From an uncultured Eubacteriales bacterium (GTDB lineage Bacteria; Bacillota; Clostridia; Oscillospirales; CAG-382), in the NCBI GenBank assembly GCA_934446095.1, contig CAKSDR010000005.1, positions 1 to 49,779 on the forward strand: a stretch of DNA of 49,779 bases, in the 5' to 3' direction. Positions 1 through 11,300 of the stretch are shown here, in pieces. Made by a program: the position numbers and the translations under genes. The notes under the pieces are model-generated. The model saw only the letters and a list, made by a program, of their open reading frames with translations, ran no database searches and had not been told where the DNA came from. Numbering within the stretch: position 1 is the stretch's first letter; each line of letters begins with the position of its first letter.

Positions 1-2
1 AC

Positions 3-1304
3 CTTAAGATAACAGGTACCACTTATTATGTTTCATCAATAAACGGAAAAGATTGGTATAGCGGAAAATCGGCAGACAGACCGTGGAAGAGTTTAGATAA
101 AATCAAAAATACCACATTTAATACAGGGGACGCGATATTGTTTGAACGCGGCAGCGTTTTCAGAGGCTCGTTATACGGAGCAGACCTTACCGATATAACA
201 TATGGCGCCTATGGTACCGGTGCAAAGCCTGTTTTCATGGGTTCGCTTGCAAATTATGCCGGCACGTCTTACTGGAACAGCACAGGCGTTCAGAACGTAT
301 ACGTGTGTACGGCAGCGCTTGATAATGTCGGACTTATTGTATTCGATAACGATATAAACTCATATAATTCCAATGCATTGTATGGCATAAAAAGAAGCAA
401 AAATTCAAGCGGATTTTCGGGTTACTCAGATCTTAAGAACGACCTTGAATTTTATTCCGACTTGGATAATAAAAAGTTATACTTGTATTCTGCAAGCGGA
501 AACCCGGGATCAAGATTTTCCGATATAGAAATCTGCGATAAGAGAAATATATTTGTAGGAAAAGCAAACAATCTTAGAATCGACAATCTTTCGATGATGT
601 ATACAGGCTCGCATGCCATAGGCCTTAACAATTCCACAAACGTTAAAGTTACAAACTGCATAATTTCATGGATAGGTGGCTCTGTATTGTCCGTTGATTC
701 CGTGACAGGCATAGAAACAAGATACGGCAATGCAATAGAAATATATAACAGTTGTGACGGATTTTATGTGGACAATTGCTGGCTTTACCAGATCTATGAT
801 ACAGGAATAACATATCAGCAGTGGTCAGGCGACAGCGCATGTATTCATAAAGATATTTCATTTACCAAAAACCTTATAGAGAAGACGCACTGGGGAATAG
901 AGTTTATAAATATCGGTCAGACGAATGGAACGAATGTGCATAAAGTCGAAAACGCATATAATGCGTATAATTATATTAAGGATACCGGAAAAGGTTTCGG
1001 CTCGATAACCGAGAACCGTACAGGTATGTCCGCGGCCTTTGCAGGACAGTTTGTAGGCATATGCAATGATAACGATATTGCGGCTGAATATAATATTTTC
1101 GATACTTCAGTCGGCTACCTTACACAGATTCCGAAAAATATGAATGTTGAAAAATACAATAACAATATTTATATTCAGTATAATGGCGGCGGATTCGGAT
1201 GGATTAAGGGAGTAAATATTCCTTCTGATGAAAATACAAAGTCGGAACTTGTACGCCTGGTTAATGAAAATGGAGCTGTTGTAGTACTTACACCTGATAT
1301 GTAA
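3..1304 (+). CDS. Right-handed beta-helix (pectate-lyase-like) protein, 5' truncated by window edge
   Basis: The reading frame is open to the left edge and ends with TAA at 1302-1304, so only the C-terminal 433 residues are present; the internal TTG at 138 is not a real start. The visible N-terminal part has the pattern of secreted parallel beta-helix proteins: a YYVSSINGKDWYSG stretch, then RPWKSLDKI and GDAILFERGS, which in this fold family opens the first coils. Downstream there are many short Asn/Gly/Ile-rich beta-strand repeats (for example NNLRIDNLSMMYTGSHAIG), as in pectate lyase-like and glycoside-hydrolase-like beta-helices. No anchor or SLH domain lies at this C-terminus. The family usually acts outside the cell on polysaccharides, but I see no catalytic residues I can assign. 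A 15-bp terminator hairpin follows 31 nt after the stop. Fold call is firm, function unknown. Confidence 0.75.
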   Translation, partial: LKITGTTYYVSSINGKDWYSGKSADRPWKSLDKIKNTTFNTGDAILFERGSVFRGSLYGADLTDITYGAYGTGAKPVFMGSLANYAGTSYWNSTGVQNVYVCTAALDNVGLIVFDNDINSYNSNALYGIKRSKNSSGFSGYSDLKNDLEFYSDLDNKKLYLYSASGNPGSRFSDIEICDKRNIFVGKANNLRIDNLSMMYTGSHAIGLNNSTNVKVTNCIISWIGGSVLSVDSVTGIETRYGNAIEIYNSCDGFYVDNCWLYQIYDTGITYQQWSGDSACIHKDISFTKNLIEKTHWGIEFINIGQTNGTNVHKVENAYNAYNYIKDTGKGFGSITENRTGMSAAFAGQFVGICNDNDIAAEYNIFDTSVGYLTQIPKNMNVEKYNNNIYIQYNGGGFGWIKGVNIPSDENTKSELVRLVNENGAVVVLTPDM

Positions 1305-1335
1305 TTTTACAAAAGTTGAATTTTAATAAAATTTG

Positions 1336-1372
1336 AACTGCTAACGAATTGTTAAATTCGTTAGCAGTTTTA
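1336..1372 (+). terminator. Rho-independent terminator after the beta-helix gene
   Basis: A perfect 15-bp inverted repeat (arms 1336-1350 and 1355-1369) with a 4-nt loop, ending in TTT. It closes the beta-helix transcript. Confidence 0.8.
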
Positions 1373-1697
1373 AAAACAAAATCGCAGAAATTATAACCGA
1401 GTGCTGTTAAAAGCGCTGATAGTTTATGATTTCTGCGATATTTTTGCATTTTTATATAACTTGCCGTAAAAGCAAGAAGGCATTTATGAATCTTTGCCGC
1501 CTTAGAAAAAGTTTTTTAAACTTGTGCCGGAGACTATAATATATGAGAATATTTTTGTTTGAAATATGCTGCCGTGTACTTGCGAATATAAAGGGGCTGA
1601 AAAACTTTTTACGAAAAACGGTTTTATATTCTCATACGACAGTTGTTTTTAAATTTTTCAAATTTACTTTAATAAATCTATTTGGAATAATCGAAAG
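1373..1697. other. Intergenic region with further dyads, no gene seen
   Basis: About 325 nt of AT-rich sequence without a credible ORF. It holds a second long hairpin (arms 1381-1391 and 1429-1439, perfect 11 bp, with an inner GU-containing stem) followed by ATTTTT, which may be a backup terminator. Farther on is an 11-bp perfect inverted repeat with distant arms at 1542-1552 and 1626-1636. I cannot assign this to a known RNA family. Confidence 0.45.
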
Positions 1698-1737
1698 ATA
1701 AATCCCTCTCTGCTTTTAAAAGAAGAGAGGGATTTAT
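1698..1737 (-). terminator. Hairpin terminator behind the SLH-protein gene
   Basis: A 14-bp stem (arms 1698-1711 and 1724-1737) with a 12-nt loop lies 18 nt past the stop of the minus-strand SLH gene. The T-rich tail on the minus side is short, so termination efficiency is uncertain; it marks the end of the giant-protein operon. Confidence 0.6.
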
Positions 1738-1755
1738 ACTTTTAATACTTAAATT

Positions 1756-4700
1756 TTAATTGCCATTATCCGTTTCAAGGAATCTTTGCAAAATTGCTGC
1801 AGCCTCAGCCCTTGAAGCGTTGTTTTTCGGATTGAATGAATTCTTTTCATTACCGAGCATAAGTTCTTTTAATTTGCAGAACATAACGGCTTCCAAAGCC
1901 CAATCCGAAATATTTTCAATATCGTTATAATCAAGTTTTATCGCCCATGCGTTTTCGGGAGCGATACCCTTGTATTTTGCATACCTTAACATGACTGCCG
2001 CAATTTGCTCTCTCGTTATGTAATTGTCCGGAGCAAATTTTGTTTCGCATATTCCGTTGACAATTCCATTGCTTGCCGCCCAGCGAATCGCTTCGGTATA
2101 ATATTTATCCATACTTACATCGTCAAATATTATAGCTGAATCAACATTTTTCATACCGTCAGCCCTCCAGAGGACCGTAACGAGCATTGCGCGTGTAAGA
2201 AAACTTCCGGGAGCGAATAAATCCGGCGCTGTGCCGTTAAATAATTTGTTTTTCACAACATATTTAACATATTCGAAAAACCAGTCGTCATCATTTACGT
2301 CTTTAAAGGGATTTTCCCATTTTGCCGAATCGGGATCATCAATTCCTGACTGATTTTTTATCCACTTTGCATAAAGAGTTATGCTCCTTGTTACTTTCTC
2401 ACTGAAATCATAAGGATTTATGAGTTGCTTTTCACGGTACCAGCCGCCAAATGTATATCCGTCTTTTGTCGGGTCAGATGGCTTTTCGGCTGTGCCTTGC
2501 GATTCTACTTTTTGGTTTGGAATGGTTTCTGCCCCGTTTGTGTTAAACGAAACTGTGTAAACTGCATTAACACTTCCTGACGGACCTGATCCTTTCTTTT
2601 CAAGACCTGCAATAGCGTCGGCAACCGCTGTTGCTGCACTGTTGATATCGTCTTGAGTAATACCGGGCGTTGACAAAATCTGTTTTGCACCTGTGATTGC
2701 ATCTAAAAGTTTATTAAAACTTGAATCGGTGTATTTTTCGCCTTCGATTTTTTCAGCCTCTGCAATTACGTCTTCCAATACAGAATATATCAGCGTATTG
2801 TCAGACGTTTCGATTACAACGCCGTCGTACAGGAAATTGTTTCCGCCGAGAGCAAATGATGCGCATATAAGCGACTGCCCGATATTTTTGGCAGTTACAA
2901 CCGATCCGTTAAGTTCAGATGAAGTTCCGCCGTTTATTTTAAATGCAGTGCCAATCTCATCGGTAATATCGATTTTTTCTTTGTTTTCAAGCACTCCAAA
3001 GACTTTAAGAGATGCGCTTTCACCTTCGTTAAGTATAATTTTTCCGTCTTTTACCGGTTTGTCTTCACTTAAAATGCTTATCGAGGTTATTTTGGATAAG
3101 TTTTTGTTTTTAAGGACAATTCTTTTGACGGTTTCGTTTCCGGCACTGTCTTTTGCTATAATTTCAAGGTTGATTTTTGCGGAATTTTTCGCATCACCCA
3201 AATTAAGAGTGCATTTTAGAATTTTATTCTCGAAAATATTTTTTTCATTCGGAATAATTTTGTTGCCGTTAATCTTAAATATATACTCTGCATCTTCGTC
3301 CGCCGTTGCCGTAACGGTTATATTTTCACCGTCAAAGCAGTCGCCGCTTTTGGGTGAAGAGAGCATAATAACGGGAGGGGTGGTATCAACATTAATTGTT
3401 TTCTTGATAATAGCATGGTCGCCGTCTTCGTCTTCCGCAAAAAATTCAACAGTGTACATGCCGTCTGAAAGATCAACATTTTTAACAATCTGTGTTTTTT
3501 TGTCAGAAGGTTCCCAACTGCCGCTTATAAGTTGGTTGATATATAATTCACCGCTGCAGGGAACATCGCACAATATCTTTATCGCTTTCATGTCCTTGTC
3601 ATATTCAAGCGATATTTGAGGTCTTGATGAGGCTTTAAGTTCTTCCTGAGCTGATAACTTGTATGAACTGCAATGGTAAATTTTACTTCCGTTTTCTTCA
3701 CGAATATTGCATAATCTTACCTTTGCACTGTATTTTTTGCCGGGGGTGTATCCTACGGGCACGCTTTTGCCCGTAGGGACATTATTTTCGCCGATAAGCG
3801 GCATTTCATATCTTCCTCCGACAATGATTTCCTCATCTTTGTCAAAATACAATCCCGTTTCATAAAGTTTTCCGTTTTCGTAAATTTCAACCAAATACCC
3901 GTCGAAATCCTTTTCTTTTGTGTCAACGGTCACTTTAAGTTTGTCATCTCCGCAGTTTTTAATATTTACGTTTTCCGCAGCGCCCGGAGCAAAACTGTTT
4001 ACAAATGTTATTTTTTTGTCAACATAATAATTGCTGAAGCATTTGTCTTCGTCGCTTAATGTAATTTTAACGGTATATTCTCCGCTTGAAGTTTTATCGG
4101 GTATTGTAACAACTGCGGTTTTTGATTTTGCCGGTATATCGTTTTCGTTTAAAATAATCTCATTTTGATATTCGCCGTCATATATTGAAATTATTATTTT
4201 GGCGCTGTCGCTTATATTTTCGCCGTCCCAATCGACCGTTAATATGTTTCCGTTTATCTGTGCGGTGTATGAGGTAAGCGCGCTTATCGGGTTTACTTTT
4301 ATGGCGCTTATGTCATAGGCATTGCCGTCGGAAAATTCTATGAGAAATTGTTTGTCTGAATCGTTCTTTGGAATTGCAATATATGCGGCATTCCCGGATA
4401 CATTTACATTTGCATTTTTTAAAGCCTCTGTTTTTTGTTCATTTGTGGCATTGCGTCCGGGCGCGATATAGTATCTTAAATCATAAGGAGAACCGTCCTT
4501 TTTAACAGACATTGCCTTTTTTATTTCCTCTGCCGAAAGGTCGCTTCCGTCGGCAAGGCTTATTGAAAGTATATAATCGCACTTTTCGCCGAAACTTACA
4601 AGGTGCTGGGTTCTTTGGACGTTTGTAATTATTTCGGTTTTTCCGTTCTCAATACTCATAAGAGTAATGCCGGAACGGATGTTGTTTTTGATTTTATCAA

Positions 4701-7700
4701 AATCAGTTACAGTTTTGCTTCCGGCACTGTACGAAAGATTTCCGCCGACGGATGCGAATTGAGGTTCGCCGGTGCGTGGATCTTTACCGATTTCTAAAGG
4801 CTCAAGCATGCTGTTGAAAAGTTTTTTCGTCCTTTTTATGCCGGCATCGTCGTTTTTAGAGAATGTTTCAAAGTTTTGGCTTCCGCTTGGGTTGCCGTGC
4901 GTAAATTCAATACTTCCGCCCCAGTAATAAGTAAATCCTACTTTTATGAGCCCCAGCATTTCAACGCTGCCCCATACCTTCTCGCTGCCGCCTCCGAGTT
5001 CTGCTGATGCAAGTTCCATGCCGCCGACTATCGGAATATATTTCGGAAGACTTATTGCAACATTTAAAACAAACTGAACAAAATCAGCGGTGTCGCTGCC
5101 CGCTGCCGCTGTTATTGTAAACCTTCCCTGCATAATCTGCATAAAGTTTACGCCGGCAGATAAATTCAAATTGAAATTCGGATACCATCCGACCGCTATT
5201 TCTCCGTTTTCGAGGAACTTTGCGTCTTTAAGCATTTTAAGGCTCAAGTCGCTGAAAGATATTTTTAGCGAACGCAAAGAAAGTTCAAGGTCTGCAACAC
5301 CCGTTAGTATTTTTGTTATATCAAATTCAACATGCAGCAATAGCGTAAGCGGGGGAATTCCGTCTTTCCCATAAATTGTATCGTATAAATTATCAAGTCC
5401 GCCGCCTCCGCCGGTTATCCATGTTATGCCTAAACCGTCGACATTAAAGCCCGGCTCAAATCCGCCGATGCTGAAATATAATTTATCGGGGATAGGCTCG
5501 CCTGATGGGGATGATTTGACAACGAATGATAAAGCCATTGAAATATTTGCGGCCTCGACTGCGGCGTTTACGCCCACTTCGTAGCCGTTTATTGTATTGA
5601 TGCTTAAATCTCCCTCAATTTTATTCGGCAAAAATTTTACGATTTGCGGAAGAGTTATATGCGCATCCATGTTAATGCCGATATATCCCGGGTTTTTGCC
5701 GCCGTAAAGTATATCATGTATTGCAGCACCCGCTTCAATGCGGTCCGCATCGTTGTTTGCCGGTTCAATATCTTTTTCCGTGACCTGTGACTTGAATGTT
5801 CCCGAGTCTTCATCAAAGTCAAGACCAAAGGTATATCCGTCATCCATATCATCGTATTCGATTTCATTAACCCCTGTTGTCCACCTTGCGCCGGCAGCTG
5901 TATTCTGCCTTACCGCAGCCGCACCGCCCGGCGTCATAAATCCAAGGTCAAGGCTTCCGCCGAACGATATTATATCGGATTTTGTTTTTTCATTATCGTC
6001 ATTTTGGATCTTTCCCAAAACGCCGTATTTTAAATCAATCAAAAATCCGCCGACAGTTGTTAGAATATCAAAGGCGTTATCCCATTTGAGTTCAATAAAG
6101 TCTTTGTTGCCGGAAAGTTCCCCGTTTTCTACAACTTTACCGCTGCTGTCATATTCAGGAATAATATATTCGGTTCCGGAATTCAATCTGAACGCTGCGG
6201 TTCCGTTTCGTACTGTAGTGTTTGCGCCGACAGTCGTTATTTTCCCGTCCATGAGAATTTCAACAGTGCCGTCATCTTTTTCATGAATTGTCAAATCGTC
6301 GCCGCGGTAGTTAAGGATATGATTTATATTCACGTCTTTATCTTTGCCGAACAGACGGTAAAATTTTTTATTTGCTCTGTCGTTGCTGATATCGCCTCTG
6401 AAAGAAAGAAGCAGATTTTTGTCAAAATCGTTTCCCCGTGACTGCGCGTTTTGAAATTCAGTTTCGCTTTTGTAAGGAACCACTTTATATTTGTTATTGT
6501 TATCACGCTGTATGGTTACAACTCCATAGTATGAGTTACTGTATTTCAGATCATTTGATATTTGTATAACCATACTGTCGGACGTAAAGTCATTCGGGAC
6601 TCCGTCAAGCGCTTTTTCACCCGTACCGCTTTTCCAGAGAAAATGCAGTTTGTATCTTCCGGGCTCCATGTATTCGTCAAGCATTATACTTACGTTTTCG
6701 GAAGTATTGCTATTGTCAAATACAAGATTGTCAATCGGCACATTATATATTTTTCCGTTATCGCCGCGCAGTTCGATTTTATTTAGCAGTTCGCTTTTGA
6801 AAAACTCTGTTCCGCGCCCCGAAACTGTCATGTAGCGTATGTCCCGGTTGTAAATGATATCGGGAGCAAGTCCTGTAAGCGTAATTGCCGGAAGATTTGC
6901 ATCTTTTCCGGGAAGTATTATATGATTTTCGGTTGTGCCAAGGCAAAATTCTTCGGCATAGGATCCAAGGCTGTTTACGCTTTTGTCCATATTGAAAACT
7001 TTAACAACAAAAGTCCCGAGCTGTGCGCTGTCTTTCGGTTCAAACTTAAAATCAAAGTATGTAATATGGTTTTCACCGGACTTGAATAATGGGATATCCG
7101 TGTAAATAGGGTCGTTATTGTCGTATACTATCCAGTTCCCTTTGTCAGTTTGCCTTTGAGTTTCAAAACCCAGCGCATATACGACAACCGCAAGATCTTT
7201 ATAATCTTTTTTTGCATACAGCGGATTTGTAAGATTCACATTAATACGCGCAACATTATCTGTTCCGTCGGAACCTTTATATGCAGTTTTTGAGCCATCC
7301 TTAAAAGAAAGTTTTGAAGGTGAGGTTGTATTAATGATTATTTTATTGTCTTTGTTTTTTAAATTTGCGGTAACACCGTAGTATGTTGAAAATGATTTTT
7401 CCTCGCCTGAAGCAATATTTCCCAAATCATAATAAAGAGCCACGGCGCTGTCGGCGGTTTTTTTGTCGTTTAAATTGTTTGTAAAGTTCAGTTTTTCATC
7501 GGGTGTATAATCAAATACGGTGGACGCGATATTTTCCCAATGAGCAAATGTCATTTTGTAAGGTTTTTGGTCTTCAAAAACACTGTTTACTCCGTAACCG
7601 ATAACAGACGACGAATATTTGTTGTCTCTTACAAAATAATCGGAGGGCATTTTTATGCTTTGGTCTTCATACGAATCCAGAGTTTTTTCAAATTCAAAAT

Positions 7701-8286
7701 ATTCATATCCCTGTCCGAGTTTTTGATTCGGCACTTCATAATACCCGTAATCGTTTTCACCGAGTCTTGTATCTATAAGAATACGGCTTCGTATGTTTTT
7801 TGTTTTGGAAGAATTGTTTTTTATGGTGTATGTTATCATAACCGTGCCGAGTTGTTCTGAGGTATCGTTGTTTACAAGAGAAATTTTTTGTTCCGCCGAA
7901 AAATCGCCGATACTCCAGGTGCTTGTTATAAAGTTCTTACCCGGATCGATTTGCGTTACAACATTTGCGCTGCCGGAGGAAGGAAAATCTGCATTTTCGC
8001 CGAAGATATATTCATCGTTTTCCACTTTAAAAGAAGTAAATGACGTATCAAAGTTTTCTCCCCTGTGAGTAAGCATAACATTGTCGTCGCTTTTTTTGAG
8101 TATATCTCCATCAACGGTTGAAATTACGTATCCTCCGTTTTCTTTGTTTACAATAACCTTTATATATCTGTTTGATATTTCCAAAACCGTTTCCGAATCT
8201 TCCGTCCCCGCAGAAACGAGTTCTGCGGGAATAACGGCAATCATTAAAGAAACGGCGAGCAATATGGATATAAGACGTTTTAACAT
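1756..8286 (-). CDS. Giant S-layer-anchored secreted protein (2176 aa) with three SLH domains
   Basis: I place the start at the ATG at 8286, preceded by GGAGG 9-10 nt upstream and giving a clear signal peptide (MLKRLISILLAVSLMIAV, cleavage near VSA-G, residue 27); the frame is open farther upstream but would overlap the preceding gene. Order seen: a beta-rich N-terminal domain (about 30-320), mixed Ig-like segments, an unusual Gly- and beta-strand-rich block (about 740-1170, no match I recognise), several Ig/fibronectin-like modules including one ending in DTTPPVIMLSSP, a FIVAR-like helical segment, one Listeria-Bacteroides repeat (about 1910-1975, with GYTFGGWY and LYAKW), then three SLH domains (about 1990-2176, with LTRAM, ITREQ and ASRAE signatures). 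SLH domains bind pyruvylated secondary cell-wall polymers, so the protein should sit on the cell surface. It is 16 nt behind the 2511-aa protein gene and surely shares its transcript. Role (adhesion, matrix or substrate capture) is inference. Confidence 0.85.
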   Translation of the reverse strand: MLKRLISILLAVSLMIAVIPAELVSAGTEDSETVLEISNRYIKVIVNKENGGYVISTVDGDILKKSDDNVMLTHRGENFDTSFTSFKVENDEYIFGENADFPSSGSANVVTQIDPGKNFITSTWSIGDFSAEQKISLVNNDTSEQLGTVMITYTIKNNSSKTKNIRSRILIDTRLGENDYGYYEVPNQKLGQGYEYFEFEKTLDSYEDQSIKMPSDYFVRDNKYSSSVIGYGVNSVFEDQKPYKMTFAHWENIASTVFDYTPDEKLNFTNNLNDKKTADSAVALYYDLGNIASGEEKSFSTYYGVTANLKNKDNKIIINTTSPSKLSFKDGSKTAYKGSDGTDNVARINVNLTNPLYAKKDYKDLAVVVYALGFETQRQTDKGNWIVYDNNDPIYTDIPLFKSGENHITYFDFKFEPKDSAQLGTFVVKVFNMDKSVNSLGSYAEEFCLGTTENHIILPGKDANLPAITLTGLAPDIIYNRDIRYMTVSGRGTEFFKSELLNKIELRGDNGKIYNVPIDNLVFDNSNTSENVSIMLDEYMEPGRYKLHFLWKSGTGEKALDGVPNDFTSDSMVIQISNDLKYSNSYYGVVTIQRDNNNKYKVVPYKSETEFQNAQSRGNDFDKNLLLSFRGDISNDRANKKFYRLFGKDKDVNINHILNYRGDDLTIHEKDDGTVEILMDGKITTVGANTTVRNGTAAFRLNSGTEYIIPEYDSSGKVVENGELSGNKDFIELKWDNAFDILTTVGGFLIDLKYGVLGKIQNDDNEKTKSDIISFGGSLDLGFMTPGGAAAVRQNTAAGARWTTGVNEIEYDDMDDGYTFGLDFDEDSGTFKSQVTEKDIEPANNDADRIEAGAAIHDILYGGKNPGYIGINMDAHITLPQIVKFLPNKIEGDLSINTINGYEVGVNAAVEAANISMALSFVVKSSPSGEPIPDKLYFSIGGFEPGFNVDGLGITWITGGGGGLDNLYDTIYGKDGIPPLTLLLHVEFDITKILTGVADLELSLRSLKISFSDLSLKMLKDAKFLENGEIAVGWYPNFNLNLSAGVNFMQIMQGRFTITAAAGSDTADFVQFVLNVAISLPKYIPIVGGMELASAELGGGSEKVWGSVEMLGLIKVGFTYYWGGSIEFTHGNPSGSQNFETFSKNDDAGIKRTKKLFNSMLEPLEIGKDPRTGEPQFASVGGNLSYSAGSKTVTDFDKIKNNIRSGITLMSIENGKTEIITNVQRTQHLVSFGEKCDYILSISLADGSDLSAEEIKKAMSVKKDGSPYDLRYYIAPGRNATNEQKTEALKNANVNVSGNAAYIAIPKNDSDKQFLIEFSDGNAYDISAIKVNPISALTSYTAQINGNILTVDWDGENISDSAKIIISIYDGEYQNEIILNENDIPAKSKTAVVTIPDKTSSGEYTVKITLSDEDKCFSNYYVDKKITFVNSFAPGAAENVNIKNCGDDKLKVTVDTKEKDFDGYLVEIYENGKLYETGLYFDKDEEIIVGGRYEMPLIGENNVPTGKSVPVGYTPGKKYSAKVRLCNIREENGSKIYHCSSYKLSAQEELKASSRPQISLEYDKDMKAIKILCDVPCSGELYINQLISGSWEPSDKKTQIVKNVDLSDGMYTVEFFAEDEDGDHAIIKKTINVDTTPPVIMLSSPKSGDCFDGENITVTATADEDAEYIFKINGNKIIPNEKNIFENKILKCTLNLGDAKNSAKINLEIIAKDSAGNETVKRIVLKNKNLSKITSISILSEDKPVKDGKIILNEGESASLKVFGVLENKEKIDITDEIGTAFKINGGTSSELNGSVVTAKNIGQSLICASFALGGNNFLYDGVVIETSDNTLIYSVLEDVIAEAEKIEGEKYTDSSFNKLLDAITGAKQILSTPGITQDDINSAATAVADAIAGLEKKGSGPSGSVNAVYTVSFNTNGAETIPNQKVESQGTAEKPSDPTKDGYTFGGWYREKQLINPYDFSEKVTRSITLYAKWIKNQSGIDDPDSAKWENPFKDVNDDDWFFEYVKYVVKNKLFNGTAPDLFAPGSFLTRAMLVTVLWRADGMKNVDSAIIFDDVSMDKYYTEAIRWAASNGIVNGICETKFAPDNYITREQIAAVMLRYAKYKGIAPENAWAIKLDYNDIENISDWALEAVMFCKLKELMLGNEKNSFNPKNNASRAEAAAILQRFLETDNGN

Positions 8287-8302
8287 ATTGTTTTTTCCTC
8301 CG

Positions 8303-11300
8303 TTAATATACATACACATAAAGCAAATACGTTTTTCTGCCGGCTTCCTGCGCGCAAATTGTGTAATATCCTTTTGATAAAGCGTTAAATCCTTCGTTTG
8401 CGTTGAATTCTTTTGCATATTTCATTTGCGCTGCGGTTTTATATCCTTGCGCGTAGTAATATTTTGTGTTTTTATTTGCGTTTTGCAGTTTTATTTTTCC
8501 TGCCGAGGTCGTAAACACGTCGTTTGCATAAATGTATGAGCCGTTTATGTTAAATCTATATGCGTCTTTTGCAACTATGACAGTAAAATCTTTTTCCGAA
8601 ATATTTCCCAAACGATCTGAAGCGGTAATTTTTGCGGTGTACTTTCCCTCCTCGGAAAGATTTATACCGTCGGTATCCACGCTTATTTTTACACCGTCAT
8701 GTACCTCTCCGAGTTTGTTTCCAAGAGGTGAATTTGCTCCGGATTGAGCGTCTTCTGCCGTAACGCTTTCTAAAATTTTACCGAGAAGTTCCTGTTTACC
8801 TGTCCCTATATTTACAACTAAACTTTCATTTTTAAATTTTATTGCCGGTCCGGTTTTATCTATAACCGATACGCTTGTTTCGACAATATTCTCGTGTCCC
8901 CACTTGTCGGATACGATAATCTGATAAGCCCCGTTTTGCGTAACAATTAAATTGTAGTTGTATATTTTCTCGTTTGAAACAACCTCTTGTTTGTTTACAG
9001 GTATGGATTTGCCGGATTTTGTTTTTGCAATAACCGAAATACCGTCGGCGGTTTCGTCAAAAACATTTAAAAGAATACGCACATTTTTGCTTGTGTATAC
9101 GTTTCCTGATTTGTAACTGTCATTTCCCGAAAGCACATTGCCTTCGCCTATATAATCCACACTCATTTTAATGCTCGGCGCAAGTTCGTCTATATTTGAT
9201 ATAACGGGATAATCGCTGAAAACATTTCCTGCCATATCGGAAAAACTAAACGTTTGCATGCCGTTTTTTGAAACGGTGATCGTATGTTTATTTTTGTATC
9301 CGTCATTATGATTTTGCAAAAGCAAAACTTTTTCATCGTCTTCGAAAACATATTCGATTGTCGCTGTGTTTTTGTTCTTGTCAAAAGTTATATTTGGGTA
9401 TCCGCTTTTGAGTTTCGGAATATCTTTGTCAATAACAGTAATCGGACCGTCCTCGGGGCGCCACAGAGTAATTGCATTACCCCTCAAATCATAAATTGTA
9501 AGTTTTGCACGGCAGTTTTTCTTAAACTCGACCGTAAGGGTACGTCCGCTTGTTATTGCGGTTACGTATTCGTCGGCTGGGAGAAGTTCTTGCGTTTCTC
9601 CGGCGGTTTTATAGGCCTTAACATCTGCGCGGGCAAGCTGTTCATTAAATGTTATGAATAATTTTATTGAACTGTTTGTAGGCGTTTCGAGAAGTTTTTC
9701 TATTTCTTCTTCTGTTTTTGCGTCAACAATGCTTTGCCAGCCTTCGGTTATAATTTCGGGCGGGTCTTTGTCTATTGTAAGAACCGCAATTGCAACAGTT
9801 CCGACATTTCCGGCCTTGTCAGTCATAACAAATTTTCCGGCTCCGTTTTCTGTAAGTTCCGTATAATATCCGGTTTCGTCTTTTTTCAGTTCAAAAGCAA
9901 TGCCGTTTTTTGTTGATCCTGTTACATATAAACTGTTTTCATCTAAATCCGCATCGCGCGTTACAAGATATGCTCTTACGTTTTCTCCGAAAGGTTTGTA
10001 TTCAACTGTGCCCGAAGGCGCGGTCAAATCGATTGAATTTGCAGGAAGAACAATCGGGACGTCAATTGAATTTTCACTTCCGGTTCCCGTAAGCGTAAGA
10101 TTAACAGTTCTGTCTTCGATGCTTTCTGAGGTAAAAACTACAAGTTTTTCTTTTTCATATATAGCGGCGCCGCTCGGTAAACTGCCGTTTTGCGACAGAA
10201 TAGATGAAACTGGTTCGCCGTTTTGGTTTAAAGCCTGAATTTTTACGGATATGGCAGTGTTAACTAACCCTGTATTTACATTTTCGCCGGATTTAAATTC
10301 TCCGAGAGTTTTATATCCGTAATTGTCGACTGCAAAATATGTCAATCTGTAATCTGTTATTTTGTTGTCTTTTCTTTCGGCAAATAAAACGTCTGAAGCG
10401 TCAGCGGTGAAAGATCCCTCGTTGCCGGCCGCATCACGGAAACGGAAAGTGTATTTTTTATTTTCCGAACCGTATTCGAACGTGACGCCAAATTGAACGG
10501 TTTTGCCGTCGGAGGGTATTAAAGTTACATTGTCTTCGCTGAACCCTTCAATTGAATAGGTAAAAGAATAAATGTATTCCTTATTTGTTTCTACGTCTTT
10601 TTCGCTTTCGATATTAAGGTTTACAATTGCCTCGGGCGCGGTTTTGTCAATATTCGTTATCGGCAAACTGAAAGTCTTTGTTAAAGAAAGATCGGTATTT
10701 GTAAGCGAATAGGTTAGTGTCCCGTTTTCGCTGAAATAAAATTCCGTTTTGCCGCCGCTTACAATTAAATTTTTGTTTTTGCCGGTGTCGATCGTAACTT
10801 TTAATCTTGACGATACGGGAGTTTGCGGAGTTATTTCCTTTCCGTCGGACGTAAATATGAGATTGTGGCTGAAAGCCTTTCCGAAAATTTCGGCGTATAC
10901 GTTTTCTGTGCTGCTCTCGCCGAATAAATCGGTGTATTTGATTTGCATAATTCCGTCACTGTATATCGGAAGATTTTCGTGTGACAGAGAATAATTTTCG
11001 GTTCCGTCTATTTTTACAGGGACGTTAAAATTAAGCGCTTCTCCGTAAGTGTAAACAGGGGATCCGTTTTCGTTCTTTGTGTTTGTGATTTCTGCTTTTT
11101 TACCATAAAGGGGAGATTTGAAATCATATTTATATTCCGTTTCGTTGCCGGCGCTGTCTTCAATTATAAGCGATACTGACGAGAGGGGAGTGCTTTCAAA
11201 ATACTTAACATATATGCAAGCGCTGATTTCTCCGCTTTGTTCATCAAATGAACCAAAAGCCGCACCCGGAACATTTTTTATATCAAACCTTGCATTTTCC

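Noticed and set aside
2693..3619. 308-codon open frame on the plus strand inside the SLH gene
   Set aside because: It is antisense to a well-supported coding frame, is rich in Ser/Phe/Ile as expected from a shadow, and lacks a binding site or any recognisable domain.
8287..8418. Longer start for the SLH gene
   Set aside because: The extension overlaps the preceding gene, lacks a binding site and would bury the signal peptide.
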